Positions 1 through 6,449 of a stretch of 6,493 nucleotides of DNA are shown here, piece after piece (the stretch's first letter is position 1; every line of letters begins with the position of its first letter). A program made the translations under genes and the position numbers. Source of the stretch: an uncultured Oscillospiraceae bacterium (lineage in GTDB: Bacteria > Bacillota > Clostridia > Oscillospirales > Ruminococcaceae); NCBI GenBank assembly GCA_900553955.1, contig USFO01000086.1, forward strand, positions 1 to 6,493, written 5' to 3'. The notes beneath the pieces were generated by a model. That model was given only the letters and a program-made list of their open reading frames with translations, was not told the origin of the DNA and did not search any database.

Positions 1-18
1 AGGGGGCTTTCTTTTCTC

Positions 19-1968
19 TTATTCAAGCTCAAATGCGCCTGTGTAGAGCTGATAATATTTGCCTTTTTCGGCTATGAGTTTTTCGTGGTTGCCCCGTTCG
101 ATTATTCTGCCGTTCTCAAGCACCATAATCACATCGGAATTGCGCACCGTGGAAAGACGGTGGGCGATTACAAACACCGTTCTGCCGTGCATCAGCGCGT
201 CCATGCCCGCCTGAACAATGCTTTCGGTGCGGGTATCTATGGAGGAGGTAGCCTCGTCAAGAATCATAACAGGCGGATCCGCCACCGCCGCTCTTGCTAT
301 GGAAATAAGCTGGCGCTGACCTTGGGAAAGCCCGCTTCCGTCGCCGGAGAGCACCGTGTTGTAGCCGCTTGGCAGCATACGGATAAATCCGTCCGCATTT
401 ACAAGCTGCGCCGCGGCGATACATTCCTCGTCCGTTGCGTCAAGCCTGCCGTAGCGCAGGTTCTCCATAACCGTTCCGGTAAAGAGGTTCACATCCTGAA
501 GAACAACGCCCATGGAGCGGCGCAGGTCGTCCTTGCGGATATCGTTTATGTTGATTCCGTCGTAGGTTATCGTGCCGCTGTCAATGTCGTAGAAGTGGTT
601 GATAAGATTTGTAATGGTAGTTTTGCCCGCTCCGGTTGCGCCGACGAGGGCGACCTTTTGACCGGGCTCGGCGTAGAATGTCACGTCGTGGAGCACCTGT
701 TTGCCCTTTTCGTAAGAGAAATCCACATGCTCAAGGTGAACCTCGCCGCGGAGCCTGCGGTAATCAAAGGTGCCGTCCTCCTTCGGAATTTTCCATGCCC
801 ATTCCTCGGTGAACTCGCTCGTTTCCTCAAGGCTGCCGCTCTTTTCGGTGCAGTTCACAAGGGTGATTTTGCCGGTGTCCTCCTCGGAGGGCTCGTCGAT
901 AAGCTCAAAAATTCTCTTGGCGCCGGAAACCGCCATAATGACGGAGTTTATCTGCTGAGAAACCTGTCCGATAGGCTGGCAGAAGCTGCGGGAAAGCTGC
1001 AAAAACGAAGCGATTACGCCGAGGGTGAGCACGTTCACACCGGATAGACCAACGTTTGTAACGCCGTTTATGGCAAGAGTGCCGCCCACTATTGCGATGA
1101 TTACATAAAGCACATAGCCAAGACCGTTCATAAGAGGCATAAGGGTGTTGGCGTATTTGTTCGCGTTGGTAACGTTGGAGCAAAGCTCGCCGTTGCGGTC
1201 GTCAAAGGCTTCCTTTGCCTTTTCTTCGTGGTTAAAGACCTTTACAACCTTCTGACCGTTTATCATTTCCTCGATATAGCCGTTCATTCCGGCGATGGAG
1301 CGCTGCGCGCTCATAAAGTAGCCGCTGGATTTGCCTGCGACAGCGCCCACAAGCTTCATCATAAAGAAGCTGAACACAAGCACAATGGCGGTGAGCAGAA
1401 AGCTCTGATACAGCATGGAAACAGAAACGAACACAATGGTCAGAATGGACTGAATGACCTGCGGCAGGCTTTGAGAAAGCATCATGCGCAGCGCATCGGC
1501 ATCGTTGGTGTAATAGCTCATTACATCGCCGTGGCTGTGGGTGTCAAAGTATTTGACCGGCAGTGTCTGCATATGCTCAAACATATCGTCACGCACATTT
1601 TTGAGCACACCCTGGGTGACCTCCGCCATAACTCTGTTATAGAACAGCGAAGAAAGTATGCCGATAAGATAGAGGCACGCCATTCCGCAAAGTGCCCAAA
1701 TAAGAGGCGTAAAGTTCGGCGCTGCCTGACCGATAAGCGGTTCAATGTAGTCGTCAATAAGGGATTTAAGGAACAGCGAAGACGAAACGCTTGCCAAGGT
1801 GCTGAGCACTATGCATACGATTACAAAAATCATCTTTGCGCGGTACCCGCGGAAGTAGCCGAACAGTCTTTTTACCGTTGCCATATCAATATTCTTGATG
1901 GGTGCGCCCTTTGCGCCGGTGGTGGGGCGCTTGCCGGGTTTTTCGTTTACGGTTTTTTCGTTAGTCAC
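19..1968 (-). CDS. ABC exporter half-transporter B (permease-ATPase fusion), catalytically competent subunit
   Basis: Membrane half-transporter of the multidrug/lipid exporter type (type IV ABC fold), expected to pair with the 587-aa protein encoded just upstream and to drive ATP-dependent export. Numbered from the GTG start (649 aa): a hydrophilic N-terminal tail of about 35 residues, six hydrophobic segments between about 46 and 330, then the nucleotide-binding domain. Visible motifs are Walker A GATGAGKT (443-450), Q-loop Q491, a non-canonical signature LSQGQ (547-551, Q replacing the first G), Walker B VMILDE with catalytic E572, and H-loop H603. An acidic linker of about 40 residues with a WAWK motif separates the two domains; I recall this as common in clostridial relatives. 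The start is chosen as GTG 1968 because AAGGAGGT (1983-1976) lies 7 nt before it; an ATG at 1995 would put that site inside the gene. It overlaps the upstream stop by 8 bp. Substrate unknown. Confidence 0.95.
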   Translation of the reverse strand: MTNEKTVNEKPGKRPTTGAKGAPIKNIDMATVKRLFGYFRGYRAKMIFVIVCIVLSTLASVSSSLFLKSLIDDYIEPLIGQAAPNFTPLIWALCGMACLYLIGILSSLFYNRVMAEVTQGVLKNVRDDMFEHMQTLPVKYFDTHSHGDVMSYYTNDADALRMMLSQSLPQVIQSILTIVFVSVSMLYQSFLLTAIVLVFSFFMMKLVGAVAGKSSGYFMSAQRSIAGMNGYIEEMINGQKVVKVFNHEEKAKEAFDDRNGELCSNVTNANKYANTLMPLMNGLGYVLYVIIAIVGGTLAINGVTNVGLSGVNVLTLGVIASFLQLSRSFCQPIGQVSQQINSVIMAVSGAKRIFELIDEPSEEDTGKITLVNCTEKSGSLEETSEFTEEWAWKIPKEDGTFDYRRLRGEVHLEHVDFSYEKGKQVLHDVTFYAEPGQKVALVGATGAGKTTITNLINHFYDIDSGTITYDGININDIRKDDLRRSMGVVLQDVNLFTGTVMENLRYGRLDATDEECIAAAQLVNADGFIRMLPSGYNTVLSGDGSGLSQGQRQLISIARAAVADPPVMILDEATSSIDTRTESIVQAGMDALMHGRTVFVIAHRLSTVRNSDVIMVLENGRIIERGNHEKLIAEKGKYYQLYTGAFELE

Positions 1969-3724
1969 CGGACATACCTCCTTTCTGGGATTCATAAACC
2001 TCGCGGTAAATATCGCTTGTTTTCAACAGCTCATCATGAGTGCCCATTGCGGCGATTTTGCCGCCGTCAAGGACGATAATCTTGTCTGCGTCCTGAACGG
2101 AAGCAATACGCTGAGCTATAATAATTTTTGTGGTATCGGGAATGTACTCCTTGAACGCTTCACGAATAAGCGCGTCGGTTTTGGTATCCACGGCGCTGGT
2201 GGAGTCGTCAAGGATAAGCACCTTCGGCTTTTTAAGCAGCGCACGGGCAATGCAAAGACGCTGCTTCTGTCCGCCGGAAACATTCGAACCGCCCTGCTCG
2301 ATATAGGTGTCGTAGCCGTTCGGCATTTTCTGAACAAAATCGTCCGCCTGAGCAAGCTTGCAGGCTTCTATAAGCTCCTCGTCGGTGGCGTTTTCGTTGC
2401 CCCAGCGCAGGTTCTCCTTTACCGTGCCGGAAAAGAGCACGTTCTTTTGCAGAACCACCGCAACCGCATCGCGCAGCGCTTCAAGGTCATATTCGCGAAC
2501 GTCGCGCCCGCCGACCTTCACGCTGCCGCCGGTTACATCGTAAAGGCGGGGTATCATCTGCACAAAGGTGGATTTGGAAGAACCGGTTCCACCGATTATG
2601 CCGACAGTCTCGCCGGATTTTATATCCACTGTAACGTCGTCAAGACAAAGCTTGTCGGCGGTTTTGGAGTAGTAGAAATTGACATGGTCAAAGCTTACGC
2701 TGCCGTCGGGAACGGTTTCCACCGGGTTTTCACCATTGGTAAGGTCGCTTTTCTCGTCAAGCACCTCGCAGATACGCTCCGCGCCCTCACGCGCAATGGT
2801 GGTCATAACAAACACCATCGTCAGCATCATAACGCTCATCAAAATCTGCATTGCGTAGGTGATAAGGCTCATCAGGCCGCCGGTGGAAAGCCCGCCCGCC
2901 ACAGTCGGGTCGCCGCCGCAGGCAACGATTGCCTTTGCGCCGAGCCAGGAAACGATTATCATGCAGGTATAGGAACAGCTCTGCATAAGCGGCGCGTTCC
3001 ACGCAAGGTTCTTTTCCGCGCGGGTGAAGTCGGAACGGATGCTTTCGGAGGTTTCCTCGAATTTATCAATTTCGTGATCCTCGCGGATGAAGGATTTTAC
3101 CACGCGGATTCCGCGGAGGTTCTCCTGCACCTTCTGGTTCAGCAGATCGTAGGTTTTGAACACACGCTTGAAAATCGGATGAGTCTTTGTCATTATGAAG
3201 TAAAGCCCTGCCATAAGCACCGGCAGACAGGCGACGAATATCACCGCAAGCCGCGGGTAAATGCGGAATGCGAACACCGCAGAGAAAATCATCATCATGG
3301 GCGAACGAAATGCCATTCTGATGAGCATTTGGTACGCATTCTGCACATTGGAAACATCCGTAGTCATTCTTGTAACAAGGCTTGAGGCGGAGAATTTATC
3401 AATGTTCGAGAACGAGAAGTTCTGGATGTTGTAGTACATATCGTGGCGAAGATTTTTTGCAAACCCGCTGGAAGCGATGGCGCAGCACCGTCCGGCAAGG
3501 TTGCCGAACAAAATTGCAAGCAGTGCAAAAACAATCAGCTTTACGCCGCTTTTTGTAACATAGGCCATATCTCCTGCGTTTATGCCGAAGTCTATCATTT
3601 TCGACATTTCAAGCGGGATAAGTACCTCCATAATAACTTCCAAACCGACAAAAACGGCAGAAAGTATGGATGTAAGCTTATATTCCCTTACGCATTTTGA
3701 AAGCCTTTTTATAAGCTTTATCAT
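1961..3724 (-). CDS. ABC exporter half-transporter A (permease-ATPase fusion), degenerate-site subunit
   Basis: Half-transporter of 587 aa, expected to form a heterodimer with the next gene in the inner membrane. Six hydrophobic segments lie at about 17-310, with the ATPase domain at about 340-580. Motifs: Walker A GGTGSSKS (378-385, S in place of the last G, a variant I recall in this Firmicutes subfamily), Q-loop Q426, canonical signature VSGGQ (482-486), Walker B VLILDD with Asp507 where catalytic Glu is usual, and Gln538 where the switch His is usual. The D and Q replacements mark the degenerate half, as in TM287 of TM287/288 and in BmrCD/LmrCD-type pairs (family knowledge). Its ATG overlaps the marR stop as ATGA (3721-3724), and GGAGGA (3736-3731) sits 6 nt upstream inside marR, so translation is probably coupled. 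It probably exports a drug, peptide or lipid; the substrate cannot be read from the sequence. Confidence 0.95.
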   Translation of the reverse strand: MIKLIKRLSKCVREYKLTSILSAVFVGLEVIMEVLIPLEMSKMIDFGINAGDMAYVTKSGVKLIVFALLAILFGNLAGRCCAIASSGFAKNLRHDMYYNIQNFSFSNIDKFSASSLVTRMTTDVSNVQNAYQMLIRMAFRSPMMMIFSAVFAFRIYPRLAVIFVACLPVLMAGLYFIMTKTHPIFKRVFKTYDLLNQKVQENLRGIRVVKSFIREDHEIDKFEETSESIRSDFTRAEKNLAWNAPLMQSCSYTCMIIVSWLGAKAIVACGGDPTVAGGLSTGGLMSLITYAMQILMSVMMLTMVFVMTTIAREGAERICEVLDEKSDLTNGENPVETVPDGSVSFDHVNFYYSKTADKLCLDDVTVDIKSGETVGIIGGTGSSKSTFVQMIPRLYDVTGGSVKVGGRDVREYDLEALRDAVAVVLQKNVLFSGTVKENLRWGNENATDEELIEACKLAQADDFVQKMPNGYDTYIEQGGSNVSGGQKQRLCIARALLKKPKVLILDDSTSAVDTKTDALIREAFKEYIPDTTKIIIAQRIASVQDADKIIVLDGGKIAAMGTHDELLKTSDIYREVYESQKGGMSGD

Positions 3725-4173
3725 ACTTTATCCTCCGGACAAGTTTTTATATTTTCTGTCATTCTGGCAATATAGCCGCGCAGCTGCTGCTTTTCCTTAT
3801 CTGAAAATCCGCCCAGCAGCGCTGCTTCCATTTTAGCGCCGTCCTCATCCATAAGGTCGATGATTCCAAGCGCCTTTTCGGTGAGCACCAGCTTTTTAAG
3901 GCGCGCGTCGTAATCGACGCTTTCGCGCTTAACAAAGCCCTTTGCCACCATCGCGTCAATGGTCTTTGAAGCGGTGGAACGGGTTATTCCAAAGGCTTTT
4001 TCAAGGTCGCGCTGAAAAACATCGCCGTTTTTCTTCGCCCCGATATAGCCGATAATCCAGCTGTTCGTTCCGGTAAGCTCCTCTATCTTCTTGCAGTTGG
4101 AATGGGCGTCCATATACCGCGACATAAAAAGCGAAAGCCGTCGCAGCTCCATTCCTATGGGCTTTTCATCCAT
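3721..4173 (-). CDS. MarR-family transcriptional regulator, probable repressor of the exporter operon
   Basis: Protein of 150 aa, a normal length for MarR regulators, which bind DNA as dimers and release it on ligand binding. The winged helix-turn-helix is visible at about 50-101: a QRDLEKAFGI helix, a recognition helix around residues 64-78 (TRSTASKTIDAMVAKG), then a wing with the family D-x-D-x-R pattern (D87, D89, R91) followed by LVLTEKA. Flanking helices at the two ends would form the dimer interface. It is the first gene of the operon and overlaps the 587-aa ABC gene by 4 bp, an arrangement known for MarR-controlled pumps. The start is ATG 4173 because AAGGAGGG (4188-4181) is placed 7 nt upstream; a TTG at 4209 would include that site in the coding region. 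One Cys (C27) could in principle sense oxidants, but this is speculative. Autoregulation is inferred from the repeats overlapping the start of transcription. Confidence 0.93.
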   Translation of the reverse strand: MDEKPIGMELRRLSLFMSRYMDAHSNCKKIEELTGTNSWIIGYIGAKKNGDVFQRDLEKAFGITRSTASKTIDAMVAKGFVKRESVDYDARLKKLVLTEKALGIIDLMDEDGAKMEAALLGGFSDKEKQQLRGYIARMTENIKTCPEDKV

Positions 4174-4199
4174 GTGCGTTCCCTCCTTTTGTTTATTGT

Positions 4200-4232
4200 T
4201 GAACAGCAAACTGTTTATCGTTCAACTGTTTA
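4200..4232 (-). promoter_or_regulatory. Probable MarR operator: repeated TAAACAG half-sites
   Basis: Immediately downstream of the -10 box the minus strand has TAAACAGTT at 4232-4224 and again at 4217-4209, 15 bp apart. The second copy forms an 18-bp imperfect palindrome TAAACAG-TTTG-CTGTTCA (4217-4200, 6 of 7 positions pairing). In addition GTTGAAC/GTTCAAC (4220-4226 and 4198-4204) form an overlapping inverted pair. Location over the initial transcribed region fits repression by the adjacent MarR-family product. Binding is inferred, not shown. Confidence 0.6.
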
Positions 4233-4243
4233 GCATGCAACAT

Positions 4244-4272
4244 ATTATAAGAACATCCACACAAAATTGCAA
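4244..4272 (-). promoter_or_regulatory. Predicted sigma-A promoter of the marR-ABC operon
   Basis: Reading the minus strand, TTGCAA (4272-4267) and a perfect TATAAT (4249-4244) are separated by exactly 17 nt. The start of transcription would fall near 4237, giving a leader of about 63 nt before the marR ATG. The sequence around and above the -35 is AT-rich, with AATTTTG occurring at 4290-4284 and again at 4268-4262. Confidence 0.75.
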
Positions 4273-4402
4273 GAGCAAATCTGCAAAATTAACAGTTTGG
4301 TAAAATCTTTATACAACATAGCTATATATTATAATATTTGATTGAATTTATTGTATATTACCTATTTACAAATCTATGAATACGATGTAATATATAAACA
4401 AA
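4273..4402. other. AT-rich divergent intergenic segment
   Basis: This is the central part of the roughly 295-bp gap between the marR start and the secreted-protein start. It is strongly AT-rich, with many TATA/ATAT runs at 4320-4400, and has no credible coding frame. It contains an inverted extra copy of the AACAGTTT core (4291-4298, plus strand), matching the operator half-site, which could be a distal binding site. The candidate promoter for the rightward genes is listed separately. Confidence 0.5.
4365..4393 (+). promoter_or_regulatory. Candidate promoter for the secreted-protein gene
   Basis: TTTACA (4365-4370, 5 of 6 to TTGACA) and TAATAT (4388-4393, 4 of 6 to TATAAT) are spaced by 17 nt. 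It lies in a very AT-rich stretch, where chance matches are frequent, so the call is tentative. Transcription would begin near 4400, just before the hairpin at 4403. Confidence 0.4.
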
Positions 4403-4440
4403 CATAGAATATCGTCCCTGCTGGAAGTGCAAATTCTATG
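4403..4440 (+). other. Inverted repeat / 5'-UTR hairpin before the secreted-protein gene
   Basis: CATAGAAT (4403-4410) and ATTCTATG (4433-4440) are perfect 8-bp complementary arms enclosing 22 nt. Inside, TCC and GGA (4415-4417, 4423-4425) can add a short inner stem. The hairpin ends 13 nt before the ribosome binding site (AGGGGGGA, 4453-4460). It could shape mRNA stability or be a protein-binding site. There is no T-run, so it is not a terminator. Confidence 0.45.
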
Positions 4441-4468
4441 GAATTTATTTTTAGGGGGGAAATATAAC

Positions 4469-5356
4469 ATGAAAAAGCCATTCACACTATTGTCATCTTT
4501 ATTACTGGCAGTCACTTTCTGTTTGTCTTTTTCTGTTACCGCAGCTGCTCTTGAAAGCACTGCGGGAGAAACGGCGTATTTCGTGTATTTTTCCTCGGAA
4601 AAGCCATACAGCAGCGAAGAGCTTGTTGAAGCGCGCTACAACTATTCATATAGAATTGAGGACGGAAATTTAGAAAGCTTAACATTTTTGCAACGAGGAA
4701 CTATGACAGAAACTGTTTCCCGAACACTAATCTATACCGGCTGCGTAACCGACTATGTTGTCACGGAACGCGATCTCGTTTTTGTCATGCACAATATGAT
4801 TTACTCCTGCAACCGGAGCGGCGGCGATGTGCGTTTTGTTTTCGCTTTGCCGCAGTCAATTAGCGGCGAAATCAAAAATGTCTCGGCAAACGACTCTGTT
4901 GTATGGCTACAAGTCGGTGATTCCGTGTACAGGCTGTACCGCCCCACAGGCACGCTCGATTTTGTTTACTCAAACCCCGATATGCTCTGGTGGAGTCCTA
5001 TTTCGAACTATACCATCGAATACGCTGTTTACAGCGAAGAATATTTGCAAGCTAAACGAGACGGCAGAGATCCCGATTCAATGTCGTTCTATAATGAAGA
5101 AGCCCGCTGCTATTACAACTCCCTCACCGGAGAAACCTTTCCGGAGATTTTGGAGTTCCCCGACTACATTCTTTCCGAAGCTCCGCTCCCAACCGTCATT
5201 TGCAACGCTCCATGCGCTAACGCCATAGCCGGAAGACGGATTTCGGAAGGCAGTCCCGTAAGCTTAGGCTATCCTTTTATATCTTCGCAAACATTATCCG
5301 CCCTTCTTCGGGCAAAATATAATTCGTACTCTCTTGATTTTTCTTTTAATTTGTAG
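4469..5356 (+). CDS. Secreted hypothetical protein (295 aa)
   Basis: I do not recognise the family. The N-terminus is a clear Sec signal peptide: K2 and K3, a hydrophobic core at about 5-24, and an A-x-A site at 25-27 with cleavage likely before L28. C18 is not in a good lipobox, so lipoprotein processing is unlikely. The mature part of about 268 aa has no further membrane span. It is rich in Tyr/aromatics and short beta-type stretches such as DLVFVMHNMIYSC and DSVVWLQVGDSVYRLY, which resemble single blades of propeller-like proteins (as in DUF5050-type surface proteins); this is only an impression. A WW pair lies near residue 170. The start at ATG 4469 is supported by AGGGGGGA 8 nt upstream. 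The 75-aa gene begins 38 bp downstream on the same strand with no terminator between, so both are probably co-transcribed. An extracellular or cell-surface role is inferred. Confidence 0.85.
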   Translation: MKKPFTLLSSLLLAVTFCLSFSVTAAALESTAGETAYFVYFSSEKPYSSEELVEARYNYSYRIEDGNLESLTFLQRGTMTETVSRTLIYTGCVTDYVVTERDLVFVMHNMIYSCNRSGGDVRFVFALPQSISGEIKNVSANDSVVWLQVGDSVYRLYRPTGTLDFVYSNPDMLWWSPISNYTIEYAVYSEEYLQAKRDGRDPDSMSFYNEEARCYYNSLTGETFPEILEFPDYILSEAPLPTVICNAPCANAIAGRRISEGSPVSLGYPFISSQTLSALLRAKYNSYSLDFSFNL

Positions 5357-5394
5357 TATTCTTATTCATAGTAATAACTGTGGAGGTAGACCTT

Positions 5395-5622
5395 ATGCGC
5401 AGCGAAATCAGATTCAACGGAAAGCTTTACAACATGATAGAGGACGGCGCCTATAAAGACGACAACGGCTACTATATCGTTCACGCATACGACCCCATGG
5501 AGCAGCCGGACGCTTACGGCTGGATGAACAGTTACTATGTCCGCTGCACCGACCCGGAATGCAAAAACATCATCGAAGTTCGCCCCTGGTGCCCCTACAA
5601 CAAGGAGCACGGTTTCCTTTAA
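5395..5622 (+). CDS. Small hypothetical protein, 75 aa, cysteine-containing
   Basis: Unrecognised small acidic protein. The start ATG 5395 follows GGAGGT (5382-5387) at 7 nt; a GTG at 5380 is unlikely since it would overlap that site. There is no signal peptide or membrane segment, so it is probably cytoplasmic. The first half is a likely beta-strand region containing GKLYNMIEDGAY and GYYIVHAYD. The second half has C51-x4-C56, then C66 (in PWCPY) and H72, a spacing that could hold a metal ion but matches no standard zinc ribbon that I know. Sharp codon ends and a terminator 14 nt after the stop support a real gene. It follows the secreted-protein gene by 38 bp and likely shares its transcript. 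Function unknown. Confidence 0.75.
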   Translation: MRSEIRFNGKLYNMIEDGAYKDDNGYYIVHAYDPMEQPDAYGWMNSYYVRCTDPECKNIIEVRPWCPYNKEHGFL

Positions 5623-5635
5623 TCCGGTAAAAGCC

Positions 5636-5665
5636 AAAGCGTCCGCCGAAAATCGGGCGTTTTTT
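5636..5665 (+). terminator. Rho-independent terminator after the 75-aa gene
   Basis: CGTCCG (5640-5645) pairs with CGGGCG (5654-5659), with one G-U pair. The stem can be extended by G-U and AAA/TTT pairs (5636-5639 with 5660-5663). It is followed by a six-T run at 5660-5665. It ends the plus-strand pair of genes. Confidence 0.8.
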
Positions 5666-5861
5666 GTAGCTTCTGTTTAGAAAACAAAGCCCCGCAGCCG
5701 CATTTTTTCGGCGGCATTAGAAAAGTCCTCTCCCATCCGACAGAGCATCCGCTTTCGCGGGCTTGCTCGCCGCAGAGCGTGCTTTAAAATGCCAAAAGCC
5801 GCATTATAAAGCCATTTATCGCACTTGCTCTATGCGAATTTTATAATTTATATTATAATAT
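5666..5861. other. Non-coding hairpin-rich spacer of unknown role
   Basis: I see no credible gene in this stretch. It holds several small inverted repeats: GCCGC/GCGGC (5697-5701, 5711-5715), a nested stem GAGCA...TGCTC (5743-5747, 5764-5768) enclosing CCGC-TTTC-GCGG (5749-5760), and AATGC/GCATT (5789-5793, 5801-5805). GCCGCATT occurs twice (5697-5704 and 5798-5805). The last 40 bases are extremely AT-rich with TATAAT-like words but no paired -35 box. It may be a decayed gene, a repeat element or a small RNA locus; none is established. Confidence 0.4.
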
Positions 5862-5912
5862 ACAAAAATATAAAGCAGCAGATTTTATAAATCCGCTGCT
5901 TTATATTTTTGT
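5862..5912. terminator. Bidirectional terminator between convergent units
   Basis: Perfect 18-bp arms, 5862-5879 and 5895-5912, begin with ACAAAAATA and end with TATTTTTGT. After one A/C mismatch an inner stem GATTT/AAATC closes on a 3-nt TAT loop. The GC core GCAGC/GCTGC is flanked by an A-run on the left and a T-run on the right, so it can stop transcripts from both sides. It serves the minus-strand spoVT remnant and backs up the plus-strand terminator at 5636-5665. Confidence 0.85.
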
Positions 5913-5942
5913 TTGCTTTTATTCTTGTACTGCCTGCCGCTG

Positions 5943-6449
5943 TTATTCTTCCATCTGCTTGCCGAGGAAGTTCGCTGCGGCGGTAACAAGCTTCATCTCC
6001 GCCTCCGTAGCGGAGGTTCTTCCACCGTCGCAGAGGTACACCACCGCTCCGCAAACATCCCCCGCCGAAACTATCGAGGCGGCGGCAAGAGCATCGCGCT
6101 CCACGCCCTCCACAGGCTGAAACGCCGCCGCGCCTTCGCCGCCGAAAACGGCGCGCCGTTCCATCAAATCCTCAAGCATGGAGGAAACCCGCCGTTCGAG
6201 AATTTCCTTTTTCGGCAGCCCCGCCACCGCCACTGCGTGATCCCGGTCGGTTATCACCACCGGGTGCCCGCCGACCTTATAGAGCACCTCCGCATACTGC
6301 CCGGCGAACTCCGCAAGCTCGCCTATGGGAGAATATTTTTTGAATATCACCTCTCCGTCGTTGTCCGTGAAAATCTCCAGCGGGTCGCCCTCTCGAATTC
6401 TCATGGTGCGGCGGATCTCCTTCGGTATAACCACGCGGCCGAGGTCGTC
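5943..6449 (-). pseudogene. spoVT: spoVT, stage V sporulation regulator, missing its 5' end
   Basis: SpoVT is an AbrB-like DNA-binding regulator that modulates sigma-G-dependent forespore genes. By memory of the 178-aa Bacillus subtilis protein, this frame matches from residue 11 to the C-terminus (168 codons): DDLGRVVIPKEIRRT and RIREGDPLEIF of the AbrB swapped-hairpin domain, KKYSPI after it, then the GAF-like sensory domain ending AANFLGKQMEE. The first ten residues (family start MKATGIVRRI) are absent. The codon before the DD pair reads AGG and the next is TAA (6455-6453). The only nearby start is GTG 6434, with no well-placed ribosome binding site and loss of the first AbrB strand, so a DNA-binding product is doubtful. 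Everything downstream is intact, which implies a recent break. The alternative is that the rest lies beyond the window or that the join is an assembly error. Confidence 0.85.

Noticed and set aside
85..1047. Long plus-strand open frame opposite ABC half-transporter B
   Set aside because: The minus strand carries all the ABC motifs; this frame is rich in His, Arg and Val with no family features and no ribosome site, as expected of an antisense shadow.
1895..3385. 496-codon plus-strand open frame opposite the ABC genes
   Set aside because: It spans both ABC genes and their overlap; its composition is typical of the complement of a coding strand, and no domain is recognisable.
4174..4209. Twelve-codon upstream extension of marR from TTG 4209
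   Set aside because: It would place the strong AAGGAGGG inside the coding sequence and extends into the operator repeats.
4224..4238. Tiny minus-strand leader frame (ATG CTA AAC AGT TGA) near the start of the marR transcript
   Set aside because: It has no ribosome binding site, is only four codons long, and lies at the very 5' end of the predicted transcript, so it is probably chance.
4469..4556. Lipoprotein signal at C18 of the secreted protein
   Set aside because: The residues before the Cys (V-T-F) do not fit a lipobox, as Phe at -1 is not accepted; an A-x-A signal-peptidase site follows at a suitable distance.
5362..5637. Minus-strand open frame opposite the 75-aa gene
   Set aside because: No ribosome site or family features; the plus-strand frame has a well-placed ribosome site and a terminator.
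5842..5859. Two TATAAT words on the plus strand
   Set aside because: Neither has a -35 box at 16-18 nt, and the bidirectional terminator follows at once; they reflect AT-richness.
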